Origin: Anaerolineaceae bacterium
Lineage (GTDB): Bacteria > Chloroflexota > Anaerolineae > Anaerolineales > Anaerolineaceae
Assembly (NCBI GenBank): GCA_003158355.1
Contig: PMIV01000260.1
Span: 185 to 29,132 of the forward strand
DNA length: 28,948 nucleotides
Reading direction: 5' to 3'
The notes under the pieces were generated by a model, which had not been told where the DNA came from, did not search any database, and worked only from the letters and a program-made list of their open reading frames with translations. Positions within the stretch are counted from its first letter, which is position 1, and each line of letters begins with the position of its first letter. The position numbers and the translations under genes are program-made. This document shows, piece by piece, positions 17,845 through 25,946 of the stretch.

Positions 17845-17877
17845 CTTCCTCATAGTTATGGTGAGGAAGTTTTTTTT
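17845..17877 (+). terminator. bidirectional terminator between tatA and the two-repeat secreted protein gene
   Basis: An 8-bp stem (17845-17852 with 17862-17869, 9-nt loop) is followed by eight T residues on the plus strand. A run of six A residues precedes the stem, giving a T tract on the minus strand too. It should stop both converging messages. Confidence 0.85.
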
Positions 17878-17945
17878 ACTTATGGTCGTTGCTGGTCAAG
17901 AGAGATGATCCGCAGTGACAAGCGGAATGTTTAACAAAAAGTGAA

Positions 17946-18827
17946 TTAAGAATGATACGCAATGATCAGGCTGTAAGTGCCATTCTGTCCATTTTTTGTG
18001 CAATAATGGTGTTCGGAATTGCTTGAAACGACGCTCGTGGTGGGTTGGATCGACCATTTTGTGCCGTTCCACTGGTATATATTCCCAGTCCAACCGTAAT
18101 CATAGACGGGAAATGAAAAACAGATCTGCACCTTTTTCCCTGCTGGCACGCCACTGATCTGAATCCCTTTCCCACCGAATTGGGCTTCTCCAACTGCAAA
18201 ACCGCTTGGGAAGTACAATCCATTGCTTGAAATAAAGGTTCCGGGTAATTGGACGACGTCGATGGGCGATTGATTGAAGGATGCATTGACATAATTTGCC
18301 GTCGCAACCGGGTCGTTCCAGGCTCTTGAAGCCGTGGGTGTTGGGTAATCTGGAGTGCCATAGTACCCAATGATCAGGCTGTAGGTTCCATTCCCGGCTC
18401 GGTAGGTACAAGCTGCAGAGCTACCCGCGCTTGAAGTGATCGAAGTAGTTCGGGACGCCCATTCTGAGCCGTCCCATGCATAAATCTTGCCTGACCAGGA
18501 ATTGTTGTAATTGGGGAATGAGAAACAAAGGGTCACTGTATTACCGGAGGCAAGGTCATTGATGTTGATTCCTTTGCCCCCAAATTGACCATCTCCATTT
18601 AGTCTTTTGGGGAGGTACATTCCTGAACCGGTCTCAACCGTCCCCGGAAGCTGCCAGGTATCCAGAATGGCGCTTGTGAAAGTTGTCCCTGGTTTGGTCG
18701 CGGCTGCGGTTGGGTCTGTCCAAACTAAACTTGAGGAGGAAGTTGCAGCAAATGTTGTCGAAAAAGAAAGTAATGCAACACAAAGAACAATCAATGTCAC
18801 AAATAACCAACGAAGATTTTTTTTCAT
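17946..18827 (-). CDS. secreted protein with two copies of an unrecognised domain
   Basis: I do not recognise the family. From the ATG at 18827, which has AAGGAG seven bases upstream, the 293-aa product has a signal peptide (about 1-27, ending TTFAA) and then two similar units, residues 33-156 and 167-291. Shared landmarks are W.DP, QLPGT, G.Y.P, QFGGKGI.I, CFSFP.Y, W.G.IY.W.G, a second Cys, and NGTYSLII. Each unit has two matching Cys (101/140 and 236/276), suggesting one disulfide each after export. The alternating Gly, Asn and aromatic pattern points to beta-sandwich modules exposed at the cell surface or released. No catalytic motif stands out, so a binding or structural role is only a guess. 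It has its own promoter and terminator. Confidence 0.85.
   Translation of the reverse strand: MKKNLRWLFVTLIVLCVALLSFSTTFAATSSSSLVWTDPTAAATKPGTTFTSAILDTWQLPGTVETGSGMYLPKRLNGDGQFGGKGININDLASGNTVTLCFSFPNYNNSWSGKIYAWDGSEWASRTTSITSSAGSSAACTYRAGNGTYSLIIGYYGTPDYPTPTASRAWNDPVATANYVNASFNQSPIDVVQLPGTFISSNGLYFPSGFAVGEAQFGGKGIQISGVPAGKKVQICFSFPVYDYGWTGNIYQWNGTKWSIQPTTSVVSSNSEHHYCTKNGQNGTYSLIIAYHS
17955..18731 (-). repeat. internal duplication of a ~125-codon module
   Basis: Within the secreted-protein gene, codons for residues 33-156 (18731-18360) and 167-291 (18329-17955) encode homologous units offset by 134-136 residues. Identical stretches such as QFGGKGI, CFSFP and NGTYSLII persist while linkers differ. 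This indicates an old in-frame duplication under selection rather than a recent DNA repeat. Confidence 0.85.
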
Positions 18828-18856
18828 ATTTTCTCCTTCCACTGCTGGTTATATAC

Positions 18857-18865
18857 ATATTAGCA
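18857..18865 (-). promoter_or_regulatory. extended -10 promoter of the two-repeat secreted protein
   Basis: The minus strand reads TGCTAATAT (18865-18857), an extended -10 about 30 bases before the start codon. No good -35 is visible. It lies in the AT-rich divergent gap shared with the AAA+ gene; nothing else is seen in 18866-19049. Confidence 0.4.
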
Positions 18866-19049
18866 CGGCCAAAATTAAAAAGTCATTAATGAATTGTGAA
18901 AGAATTCTATTAGACAAACTTGAGCAAATGTATTATTTTCAAAAAGTATCTGTTTACTCATGGCAAAACTGGTAAATTTGAAAAAAGAAATATGAAATTT
19001 TCTCAAAAGAAAATGTACCTTTAGAACAGCGGGTATTATTAATGTCAGG

Positions 19050-19058
19050 TGCTATAAT
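19050..19058 (+). promoter_or_regulatory. extended -10 promoter of the AAA+ ATPase gene
   Basis: TGCTATAAT at 19050-19058 is a perfect TATAAT with the extended TGn. No -35 match is seen at 16-18 bases. The predicted start near 19065 gives a leader of about 35 bases containing the strong GGAGGGG ribosome site. Confidence 0.55.
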
Positions 19059-19099
19059 TGCTGTTAATCAACCCTGGTTTTTCAATCGGAGGGGATTTA

Positions 19100-20440
19100 A
19101 TGTCCAATGAAATTTCTCAACCTGCGGCGGGTGTACCGGTGATTCCGACTGTTTCGGGTACTGGGTTTACTCCTGCGCAGATCAACTGTCCTGAAGATAC
19201 CGGCTTGAGCGTGCTCTGGCTGCAAGACCTGGCCCTGAAAATATTTTATTTCCAGGGTTACCTTACCGGGACTAAAGTTGCGGAGGCGATGGCGCTGCCT
19301 TTTTCTGGAACAGTTGATCAAATCCTTGAGGCCCTTAAACGCGAGAAAATGATCGAAGTGCGCTCCTCGCAAATGGGACTAGGTGAAGGTTCTTATCTTT
19401 ATGCAATTACCGGTGCTGGAATTATCCGGGCACGCGAAGCATTAGATCGCAGTCAATATGCCGGGCCAGCGCCAATACCCTTGGAAGTTTACAACGATTC
19501 AGTGCGCAGGCAAAGCCGGGGGCGTGTTCAGGTGACCCAGCGGCAAATGCGCCAGGTTCTCAATGGTTTGGTATTTAGCGAAAAAACTTTTCACAAATTA
19601 GGCCCTGCTGTAAACTCTGGCACCTCCATTTTTATCTATGGTCCTCCGGGAAACGGCAAGACCAGCGTCGCACGGAGTATCGGTAACATGATCCTATCTC
19701 AGACCATGTATATTCCATTCGCGATATATGTGGATGGTCAGGTAATTACTGTTTTTGACAATGTGAATCATCAATTAGCGAATGAAGAAGAACCAGTTAC
19801 CACACCAGGGCGCGGCGGGATGCGCAAAGATGCGCGCTGGGTTCACATTCGCAGACCCTTTATTGTCGTGGGCGGTGAATTAACCCTTTCGGGTTTGGAC
19901 CTGGTATTTGACGATACACTCAAATTCTACGAAGCTCCCTTCCAGGTAAAAGCAAACGGCGGCATTCTCTTGATCGACGATTTCGGGCGACAGCAGGTAC
20001 GCCCCCGTGATCTGTTGAACCGGTGGATTGTTCCTCTTGAAAACCGCATCGATTATCTTTCCTTGCATACCGGAAGAAAGATTGAAGTTCCATTTGATGT
20101 ACTTGTAATGTTTTCTACGAACCTTCCTCCCAAGGATCTAGTGGATGAAGCCTTTTTGCGCCGGTTAAGACATAAAATTGAAATAGGCGATCCAACTTAT
20201 GATGAATACCGTGAAATTTTCAAGCGTGTAGCCAGTGCAAAAGGCATTCAATATTCTGATGATGGTTTGGCGTACCTGCTGCAAGAATGGTACATTAAAA
20301 CCCAAAGAAAAATGCGTGCTTCGCACCCGCGCGATCTTTGTGATCAAATCGTTGATATTTCCAGATACCTGGGAGTTGAACCCAGCATGAGTAAAGAAAT
20401 GCTGGATCAAGCTGCCGAATCTTATTTTGTCGAGTTATGA
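19100..20440 (+). CDS. winged-helix AAA+ ATPase
   Basis: A 446-aa cytoplasmic ATPase. An N-terminal helical/winged-helix-like region (about 33-115) and a linker lead to one AAA+ module (about 165-400). This has Walker A GPPGNGKT (181-188), Walker B ILLIDD (289-294, Asp-Asp rather than the usual Asp-Glu), sensor-1 Asn341 in FSTN and the Arg pair 354-355 as finger candidates. A ~50-residue insert between Walker A and B includes an Asn/Glu-rich loop and GRGGMRKD. The N-terminus could bind DNA or a partner; function is unknown. The ATG at 19100 has GGAGGGG five bases upstream; an in-frame TTG at 19058 overlaps the promoter. The phosphodiesterase gene begins one base after the stop, implying translational coupling. 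Confidence 0.82.
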   Translation: MSNEISQPAAGVPVIPTVSGTGFTPAQINCPEDTGLSVLWLQDLALKIFYFQGYLTGTKVAEAMALPFSGTVDQILEALKREKMIEVRSSQMGLGEGSYLYAITGAGIIRAREALDRSQYAGPAPIPLEVYNDSVRRQSRGRVQVTQRQMRQVLNGLVFSEKTFHKLGPAVNSGTSIFIYGPPGNGKTSVARSIGNMILSQTMYIPFAIYVDGQVITVFDNVNHQLANEEEPVTTPGRGGMRKDARWVHIRRPFIVVGGELTLSGLDLVFDDTLKFYEAPFQVKANGGILLIDDFGRQQVRPRDLLNRWIVPLENRIDYLSLHTGRKIEVPFDVLVMFSTNLPPKDLVDEAFLRRLRHKIEIGDPTYDEYREIFKRVASAKGIQYSDDGLAYLLQEWYIKTQRKMRASHPRDLCDQIVDISRYLGVEPSMSKEMLDQAAESYFVEL

Positions 20441-20441
20441 A

Positions 20442-21191
20442 ATGTTAAATGAATTTACCCGTCCTATTATTTTCGGTCATCGGGGTGCATGTGCACATGC
20501 ACCCGAGAACACAATTGCTTCCTTCCGCCTGGCAGTGGAGCAAGGGGCAGATTTTATAGAATTGGATGCAAAACTATCCAAGGATAACCAGGTAATGGTG
20601 ATCCACGATCAAACCGTTGACCGGACAACCGACGGCAAAGGCAAGGTTAATGAATTGACTTTGGCAGAGTTGAAGAAACTTGATGCGGGCAGTCATTTTG
20701 ATGCTAAGTTTGCCGGAGAGAAAATTCCTACGCTGGATGAGGTTTTTAAAGCGGTCGGGAAAGAGATCTATGTCAATGTTGAATTGACAAATTATGACAG
20801 CAAAAATGATGATCTGATTCCTTTGGTTGCTGAAATTGTCAAAGCAAATCATATGGAAGAGCGAGTACTTTTTTCTTCATTTTTGCCAAAGAACCTGGTT
20901 AAAATTCACAAACTTATTTCAGAAGCCCCTACTGCCATTTTATGTTTACAGGGTTTAGCCGGGTTGCTTTCACGATCGTTTTTAATGGTGGGAATTTCAC
21001 CCAAAGTGATACATCCTTACCTCTCGGATACAACTCCGACACTGGTAGCAAGGGAACACAGGCGCGGCCGCCGGGTCCATGTTTGGACGGTTAACGAAGA
21101 ATTCGATATGGAGAATCTCTTGAAGATGGGTGTGGATGGTCTCTTTACAGATGACCCGCAAAAAGCAAAAAAGTTTCTCGTGGGTAATTGA
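20442..21191 (+). CDS. glycerophosphodiester phosphodiesterase
   Basis: It hydrolyses glycerophosphodiesters to glycerol-3-phosphate and an alcohol, and probably works in the cytoplasm because no signal peptide is present. The 249-aa GDPD barrel shows GHRGACAHAPENT with His13, Arg14, Glu22 and Asn23. Metal ligands Glu40 and Asp42 are in FIELDAKLSKD, catalytic His55 is in VIHDQTVDRTTDG, and VWTVNE occurs near the end. Where many members have E-I-K, this one reads VNVELTNYD, lacking that Lys. The ATG at 20442 starts one base after the AAA+ stop; an in-frame TTG at 20427 would overlap that gene. The adjacency suggests co-translation, but a shared function is not evident. Confidence 0.88.
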   Translation: MLNEFTRPIIFGHRGACAHAPENTIASFRLAVEQGADFIELDAKLSKDNQVMVIHDQTVDRTTDGKGKVNELTLAELKKLDAGSHFDAKFAGEKIPTLDEVFKAVGKEIYVNVELTNYDSKNDDLIPLVAEIVKANHMEERVLFSSFLPKNLVKIHKLISEAPTAILCLQGLAGLLSRSFLMVGISPKVIHPYLSDTTPTLVAREHRRGRRVHVWTVNEEFDMENLLKMGVDGLFTDDPQKAKKFLVGN

Positions 21192-21224
21192 TTTTCAGAA
21201 GTGTTTTGCATTTCCTTCTGGAAA
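21192..21224 (+). terminator. hairpin after the phosphodiesterase gene (weak terminator)
   Basis: A 10-bp stem (21192-21201 with 21215-21224, one G-U pair, 13-nt loop) begins right after the stop codon. No T tract follows, so termination is doubtful; it may protect the 3' end. Confidence 0.3.
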
Positions 21225-21264
21225 TAGTTGGATAAACCTAATTTAATATCAATTCTGTGATTAC

Positions 21265-21293
21265 TTGAAAGTAAAAGGCAGAAGAGGTATTTG
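21265..21293 (+). promoter_or_regulatory. possible promoter of the GH3-like gene
   Basis: TTGAAA (21265-21270, five of six) is 17 bases from TATTTG (21288-21293, three of six). The spacing is right, but the -10 is poor. Confidence 0.3.
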
Positions 21294-21334
21294 TATTTAA
21301 CCTGTAATCCTGTTTGTTCTTGTGAGAGTGATTT

Positions 21335-24130
21335 GTGAAACGAATTACGTCATTGCTTTTTATTTTTGTTTTCATGACCAACCTGGTTCTGCCAGCAACA
21401 TCTGTAAAGGCAGCAGGTTATTCAACAGTCCTTGATGCAAAAACAAAAGCACAACAATTATTACAGGAAATGACCCCTGAAGAAAAAGTTGGACAGCTTT
21501 TTCTGGTTTCTTTTAAAGGCACTGATGTCGGTAATACCAGCCAGATCTATGATCTGATATTGAACAAGCACATTGGTGGGGTAACGCTTGAACAGGCCAA
21601 CGATAATTTTACTGGTCCTGATAAAACTTTGGAAAACGCCCAGCAATTGATAACAAATTTGCAAAAAGTAGCCCTGGGAGTTCAGGCAGGAACACCCAAT
21701 ATTCAAGCTCCTGCTCAAACTAAAATTCCGTTATTTGTGGCTGTGTCTCAGGATGGGGATGGTTCACCCAATGATCAATTGATCAATGGGATGACCCCCC
21801 TGGCGGATGAAATGGCGATTGGGGCGAGCTGGAAAACCGCTAATGCAGAATCCACGGGAAAAATCCTTGGCAAGGAACTGGATAGCATTGGAATTAACTT
21901 GTTATTGGGCCCATCGTTGGATGTTTTGGACTCCGCTCGTACGGTGGACAGTGAAGATCTGGGGGTGAGGACGTTTGGCGGAGACCCATATTGGGTAGGA
22001 GAAATGGGGAAGGCCTACATCAAAGGGGTACATGAAGGCAGTTCAGGACAGGTTGCTGTTATTGCCAAAAATTTTCCTGGCAGAGGCAGTGCCGATCGCC
22101 CGGCAGAAGATGAAGTAGCCACTGTTCGGAAATCTCTGGAGCAGCTTAAACAAATAGAATTAGCTCCTTTTTTTGCTGTGACCGGCAGCACTGATGATCC
22201 TCTTGAAATAACAGATGGGTTGTTGGTTTCGCATATTCGCTATCAAGGTTTTCAGGGAAATATCCGGGCTACCACAAAACCGATTTCATTGGATAGTAAC
22301 GCATTGGAACAGATCCTTTCTCTGGCTCCGCTTACGGATTGGCGGTCATCGGGGGGGATCATGGTAAGTGATAACCTGGGGACAACTTCGATTCAAAAGT
22401 TCTTTGACCCCACCGGAAAAACTTATGATGCTCGCCAGGTGGCGAAAACAGCTTTTTTAGCAGGGAATGACCTATTGTATTTGGGTAACCTGGTCTCGGC
22501 TGGAGATGATGATAATTACACTACGATAACCAAGATTATAGATCTGTTTCTGCAAAAATATCAGGAAGACCAATCCTTTGCTAAAAAAGTTGATGATTCT
22601 GTTCTACGTTTGTTGACACTAAAATTTAAACAATACCCAGATTTCAATAGCAGTAACGTTCTACCCGAGGATTACAATCTGGCTCTGGTAGGTACTTCAC
22701 AACAAACAACCTTTCAGGTGGCCAGTGAGGCAGTGACGCTTATCAGCCCGGAAAAAAGTGATATTGATTCAGTACTGCCCAGTGCGCCGCAAGTGTCGGA
22801 CAGGATCGTATTTATATCAGATTCGATCACGGCGAAACAATGCAGTACATGCACCAATCAAACCATTTTTTCTGCGGCTGATTTTCAGAGCGAAGTTCTG
22901 CATTTATATGGTCCTTCTGCAAGTGAACAAATTCAAAGTTATCGCTTAAGTTCTTATTCTTTTGATGACCTAAAGAATTTTCTGGATCAAACCGGCGATA
23001 TTACCCAGATGCAAGATAATCTGGCCTCTGCCGATTGGATTGTTGTCTCAGTAGTGGGAGAAAACCAAACTGCGATCGGACAAAATATCCTGAGGCGTTT
23101 TCTTTCGGAGAAATCAGATTTATTGAGGACCAAAAAAATTATTGGGTTTGCTTTTAATGCACCCTATTATCTGGATGCAACAGATATTTCCAAGCTCACT
23201 GCTTATTATGGAGTTTACGGAAAAACGACTCCCTTTGTTGATGTGGCCGCGCGAGTTCTTTTTCAGGAATTGATCCCAACCGGGAATTTGCCTGTTTCTG
23301 TCCCCGGGGTGGGATATGACATTATCACTGCCACCACTCCAGAACCAACCCAAGTCATTCAATTAATGGTGGACACAGGCGATCTATCTACTCCTGTGGC
23401 AGCGACCAGTTCATCAAGTCCAACTCCAGGGCTGATTTACAAAATGGGGGACACACTCGCGATTCGTACTGGAGTTATCGTTGATCATAACGGGAACCCT
23501 GTACCAGACGGGACAGTGGTGAGGTTCATGATCGATACCGGTTCCAGCAGCGGATCAGTAGAGACGGTTGAGACGGTAACTTCGCAAGGAATTGCAAAGA
23601 CATCCTATCGCATTCCAAGTAAGGGATTGTTGGGAATCACTGTACAGGCTGACCCGGCGTTGATTTCTCAGGCTCTCCGATTGGACATCACCGATTCAGG
23701 CGGCGTTTTAACCGCCATCGAACCAACCATTCTGCCTACAAATACCCAAGCCTTGACCACTCAGGAGCCTACTCCAGCAGTGACGACCAAACTCAGCCGG
23801 GATCTTCATGCCGATGGGTTGCCAACACCTGGAGACTGGCTGCTTTCGACCATTCTGATATTGGGGTTGTCGGCCTGTCTTTTTTGGCTGGGATCGACAC
23901 GCGCCTCGCTGCAATGGGGCATCAGGTGGGCAACTCTATCTTGCCTGGGCGGATATCTGTCCTATCTATATCTCGTTATAGGTCTTCCTGGGAGCTCATA
24001 TTTAATAAGCATCAGTGGATCAACAGTAGTGGCGTTGATCAGTGTTCTTGGTGTCATTGTAGGGTGGGGTGTTGCGGGAATTTGGTGGAGTATCGACCAA
24101 CACAAAACGGCAAAGAAAACTTCAATGTAG
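21335..24130 (+). CDS. membrane-anchored GH3-like protein with degenerate catalytic motif
   Basis: The 931-aa protein has a signal peptide (about 1-27) and then a glycoside hydrolase family 3 barrel (about 35-440) of the beta-N-acetylhexosaminidase type. A second alpha/beta region (about 450-680) follows. Next are an Ig-like domain resembling invasin/Big_1 (about 699-792), a Thr/Pro linker and three C-terminal membrane helices (about 834-853, 864-883, 893-918). The nucleophile position is kept: Asp346 in GIMVSDN. The KHFPGHG..D.H motif reads KNFPGRGSADRPAEDE, so the His residues, including the acid/base His of NagZ-type enzymes, are absent. It may therefore bind rather than cut glycans, or use another acid/base. 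The GTG start at 21335 follows a GAGAG site. Its end overlaps the converging kinase gene by 9 bases. Confidence 0.85.
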   Translation: MKRITSLLFIFVFMTNLVLPATSVKAAGYSTVLDAKTKAQQLLQEMTPEEKVGQLFLVSFKGTDVGNTSQIYDLILNKHIGGVTLEQANDNFTGPDKTLENAQQLITNLQKVALGVQAGTPNIQAPAQTKIPLFVAVSQDGDGSPNDQLINGMTPLADEMAIGASWKTANAESTGKILGKELDSIGINLLLGPSLDVLDSARTVDSEDLGVRTFGGDPYWVGEMGKAYIKGVHEGSSGQVAVIAKNFPGRGSADRPAEDEVATVRKSLEQLKQIELAPFFAVTGSTDDPLEITDGLLVSHIRYQGFQGNIRATTKPISLDSNALEQILSLAPLTDWRSSGGIMVSDNLGTTSIQKFFDPTGKTYDARQVAKTAFLAGNDLLYLGNLVSAGDDDNYTTITKIIDLFLQKYQEDQSFAKKVDDSVLRLLTLKFKQYPDFNSSNVLPEDYNLALVGTSQQTTFQVASEAVTLISPEKSDIDSVLPSAPQVSDRIVFISDSITAKQCSTCTNQTIFSAADFQSEVLHLYGPSASEQIQSYRLSSYSFDDLKNFLDQTGDITQMQDNLASADWIVVSVVGENQTAIGQNILRRFLSEKSDLLRTKKIIGFAFNAPYYLDATDISKLTAYYGVYGKTTPFVDVAARVLFQELIPTGNLPVSVPGVGYDIITATTPEPTQVIQLMVDTGDLSTPVAATSSSSPTPGLIYKMGDTLAIRTGVIVDHNGNPVPDGTVVRFMIDTGSSSGSVETVETVTSQGIAKTSYRIPSKGLLGITVQADPALISQALRLDITDSGGVLTAIEPTILPTNTQALTTQEPTPAVTTKLSRDLHADGLPTPGDWLLSTILILGLSACLFWLGSTRASLQWGIRWATLSCLGGYLSYLYLVIGLPGSSYLISISGSTVVALISVLGVIVGWGVAGIWWSIDQHKTAKKTSM

Positions 24131-25105
24131 TAATGTTATCAAAAGGGTGATCAAAGCAATGGCGGCAGTTACTCCCAAAAGGGAGCGATCCAACTTGTTT
24201 TGCATCCAGTTATATTTAGTGATAAACCGGTGAGGTGAGGTAATAGTGATCGGACGACTGCCGATCAAGGCATCACGAAATGCTTCCACATTCTCCGGTC
24301 GATCATCAGGATGCAATTCCATGGCCCAAAGAATTGCTTTTTGAGTTCGTAGACTTAGGCTCGGATTGATCAATCGCGGTTCAACCAATGAGCGCGGATC
24401 GAGGAATCTCTCTCTCGCATCCGCGGGGGGATGGTTGGTCAATAAATGGTACAGGGTTGATCCAAAAGAAAAAATATCACTGCGAGCGTCAGTGTGGCCT
24501 AAATCACCGCCGTATTGTTCGAATGGCGTATACAGGGCGGTTCCTTGACCTTGTAGAATGGTTATGGTGACTTCACCCGGGGCAAGCAATTTCACCAAGC
24601 CAAAATCGACCAATTTCAATATCCCAGACGGAGTCAATTTTAAGTTACTTGGTTTAATATCTCGGTGTAAAATTGGTGGATTCTGTTGGTGAAGATAGGT
24701 CAGCGCATCTGCCAGTTGATTTGACCAATTTAACACATCCATTTCCATGAGAAAAACTTTCTTCTCTGAAGCTTCGGTCATTAATGTACGTAGATCTTTA
24801 CCGGGAATATAATCCATAACAAGATAATCACGAGGGCCGTTGGTAAAGAAATCAGATACCTTGGGTAAGTTGTTATGATCCAACCTGGCAAGTACGGTGG
24901 CTTCACGAAAGAATTGATCGCGTGTTTCTTGGACCAACTTTGCAGGAAGGGTCTTATCGTGTTCCACTTCTTTTAAGGCACATTGGCGGCCTTCAAGACG
25001 CAGATCATCGGCTAAATAGATACACCCCATACCCCCTTGGCCGATAATTCGGCGAATGCGGTATCGTCCACGTAGTGTTTCTCCTGTTTTCAATGGGAGG
25101 GGCAT
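24122..25105 (-). CDS. tail-anchored Ser/Thr protein kinase (Hanks type)
   Basis: It should phosphorylate Ser/Thr residues of cytoplasmic targets. The 327-aa protein has a full kinase domain (about 12-285): glycine loop GQGGMG (22-27), ATP-binding Lys45 (CALKEV), Glu68, catalytic loop HRDIKPSNL (Asp149), DFG (167-169), and DARSDIFSFG. One C-terminal helix (about 307-326) follows, with a single residue after it. Unlike PASTA kinases it has no outside sensor domain, so it likely senses a partner or the membrane itself. The activation-segment GTALYTPFEQ replaces the usual GTPxYMAPE. The ATG at 25105 lacks a strong ribosome site. It is divergent from the FHA/winged-helix gene 93 bases away, a natural candidate substrate. 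Confidence 0.92.
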   Translation of the reverse strand: MPLPLKTGETLRGRYRIRRIIGQGGMGCIYLADDLRLEGRQCALKEVEHDKTLPAKLVQETRDQFFREATVLARLDHNNLPKVSDFFTNGPRDYLVMDYIPGKDLRTLMTEASEKKVFLMEMDVLNWSNQLADALTYLHQQNPPILHRDIKPSNLKLTPSGILKLVDFGLVKLLAPGEVTITILQGQGTALYTPFEQYGGDLGHTDARSDIFSFGSTLYHLLTNHPPADARERFLDPRSLVEPRLINPSLSLRTQKAILWAMELHPDDRPENVEAFRDALIGSRPITITSPHRFITKYNWMQNKLDRSLLGVTAAIALITLLITLLH

Positions 25106-25165
25106 AGGTCAAGAATCCTGAGTCTCTTTTTCTTATTGAATGACTAACTCAATAATTGCAATATC

Positions 25166-25174
25166 TGATATATT
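25166..25174 (+). promoter_or_regulatory. possible extended -10 of the FHA regulator
   Basis: TGATATATT (25166-25174) fits an extended -10 in the AT-rich 93-base gap between the divergent kinase and FHA genes. No clear -35 is seen, and alternative AT-rich hexamers overlap it. AGGAGA (25182-25187) is the likely ribosome site, with long spacing to the ATG. Confidence 0.3.
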
Positions 25175-25198
25175 ATACATTAGGAGAATTTTAGTGGG

Positions 25199-25873
25199 AT
25201 GGATCAGAATAGTTCAACATTTGATATCAATCGCAATTCAGTGTTGATCGCCCAACAAGGGCCCCTTGAAGGACAACGGTGGAATATTCAATCGGAGTTG
25301 ACAATCGGGCGAGCCCCAGATTGTGATATTCAGATACCTGATCGTCAAGTGTCTCGATTCCATGCCAGGATTCTTCTGAACAAGGATTCGGTTGAACTTG
25401 AAGATCTCGGAAGCAAAAATGGTACTTTCTTTAGTGGGAAGCCGTTAATCGGGAAAACTTTACTTGAGGATGGGGTGACGTTTCAGGTAGCGCTGGTGCA
25501 GAAATTTGTCTATTACGTTTCGGATGCAACCTTGCCTCTTGAAGACTTTCCTTCTTTGGATGAGAAAAAGCATTCCGGAATTCTTGTGGATAAGAAATCT
25601 CGCCAGGTTTGGGTGGGGAATAAAGAAATCGTTCCACCATTATCTGTGCCTCAGTTTAAACTTTTAGAAATCCTGGTTGAGCAACCCGGTTTGGTGATAA
25701 CGCGGGAAGATTTAATTGCCAGAATTTGGTCCAATGAACAATCTGAGGGTGTCTCTGATCAGGCGTTGGATGCTTTGATCCGCCGTTTACGTGAGCGGCT
25801 GGATAAACTTGACCCGGATTTTAATTACATTGTTACTGTTCGCGGTCACGGATTGCGTCTGCAAAATCGATAG
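25199..25873 (+). CDS. FHA-domain transcriptional regulator with OmpR-type winged helix
   Basis: A probable phosphothreonine-responsive DNA-binding protein of 224 residues. The N-terminal FHA domain (about 14-100) keeps its binding residues: TIGR (Gly37, Arg38), VSRFH (Ser52, Arg53, His55) and KNGT (Asn74). The C-terminal winged helix (about 125-223) is of the Trans_reg_C/OmpR type: LSVPQFKLLEILVEQPGLVI, then VSDQALDALIRRLRERL and the wing YIVTVRGHGLRL. There is no receiver domain. The mycobacterial regulator EmbR combines similar parts in the opposite order and is kinase-controlled. Here the adjacent divergent kinase suggests the same logic. A 13-bp terminator follows. Confidence 0.9.
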   Translation: MDQNSSTFDINRNSVLIAQQGPLEGQRWNIQSELTIGRAPDCDIQIPDRQVSRFHARILLNKDSVELEDLGSKNGTFFSGKPLIGKTLLEDGVTFQVALVQKFVYYVSDATLPLEDFPSLDEKKHSGILVDKKSRQVWVGNKEIVPPLSVPQFKLLEILVEQPGLVITREDLIARIWSNEQSEGVSDQALDALIRRLRERLDKLDPDFNYIVTVRGHGLRLQNR

Positions 25874-25893
25874 ATTTTCTTTGGAATATAAAA

Positions 25894-25929
25894 TAAGCGG
25901 AAGATGTGTTGTTCACCATCTTCCGCTTA
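25894..25929 (+). terminator. bidirectional terminator between the FHA regulator and the CpXC gene
   Basis: A perfect 13-bp stem (25894-25906 with 25917-25929, 10-nt loop) lies between two converging genes. Short T tracts follow on both strands (TTTT on each). Confidence 0.8.
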
Positions 25930-25946
25930 AATTTTGACATCAGGTT

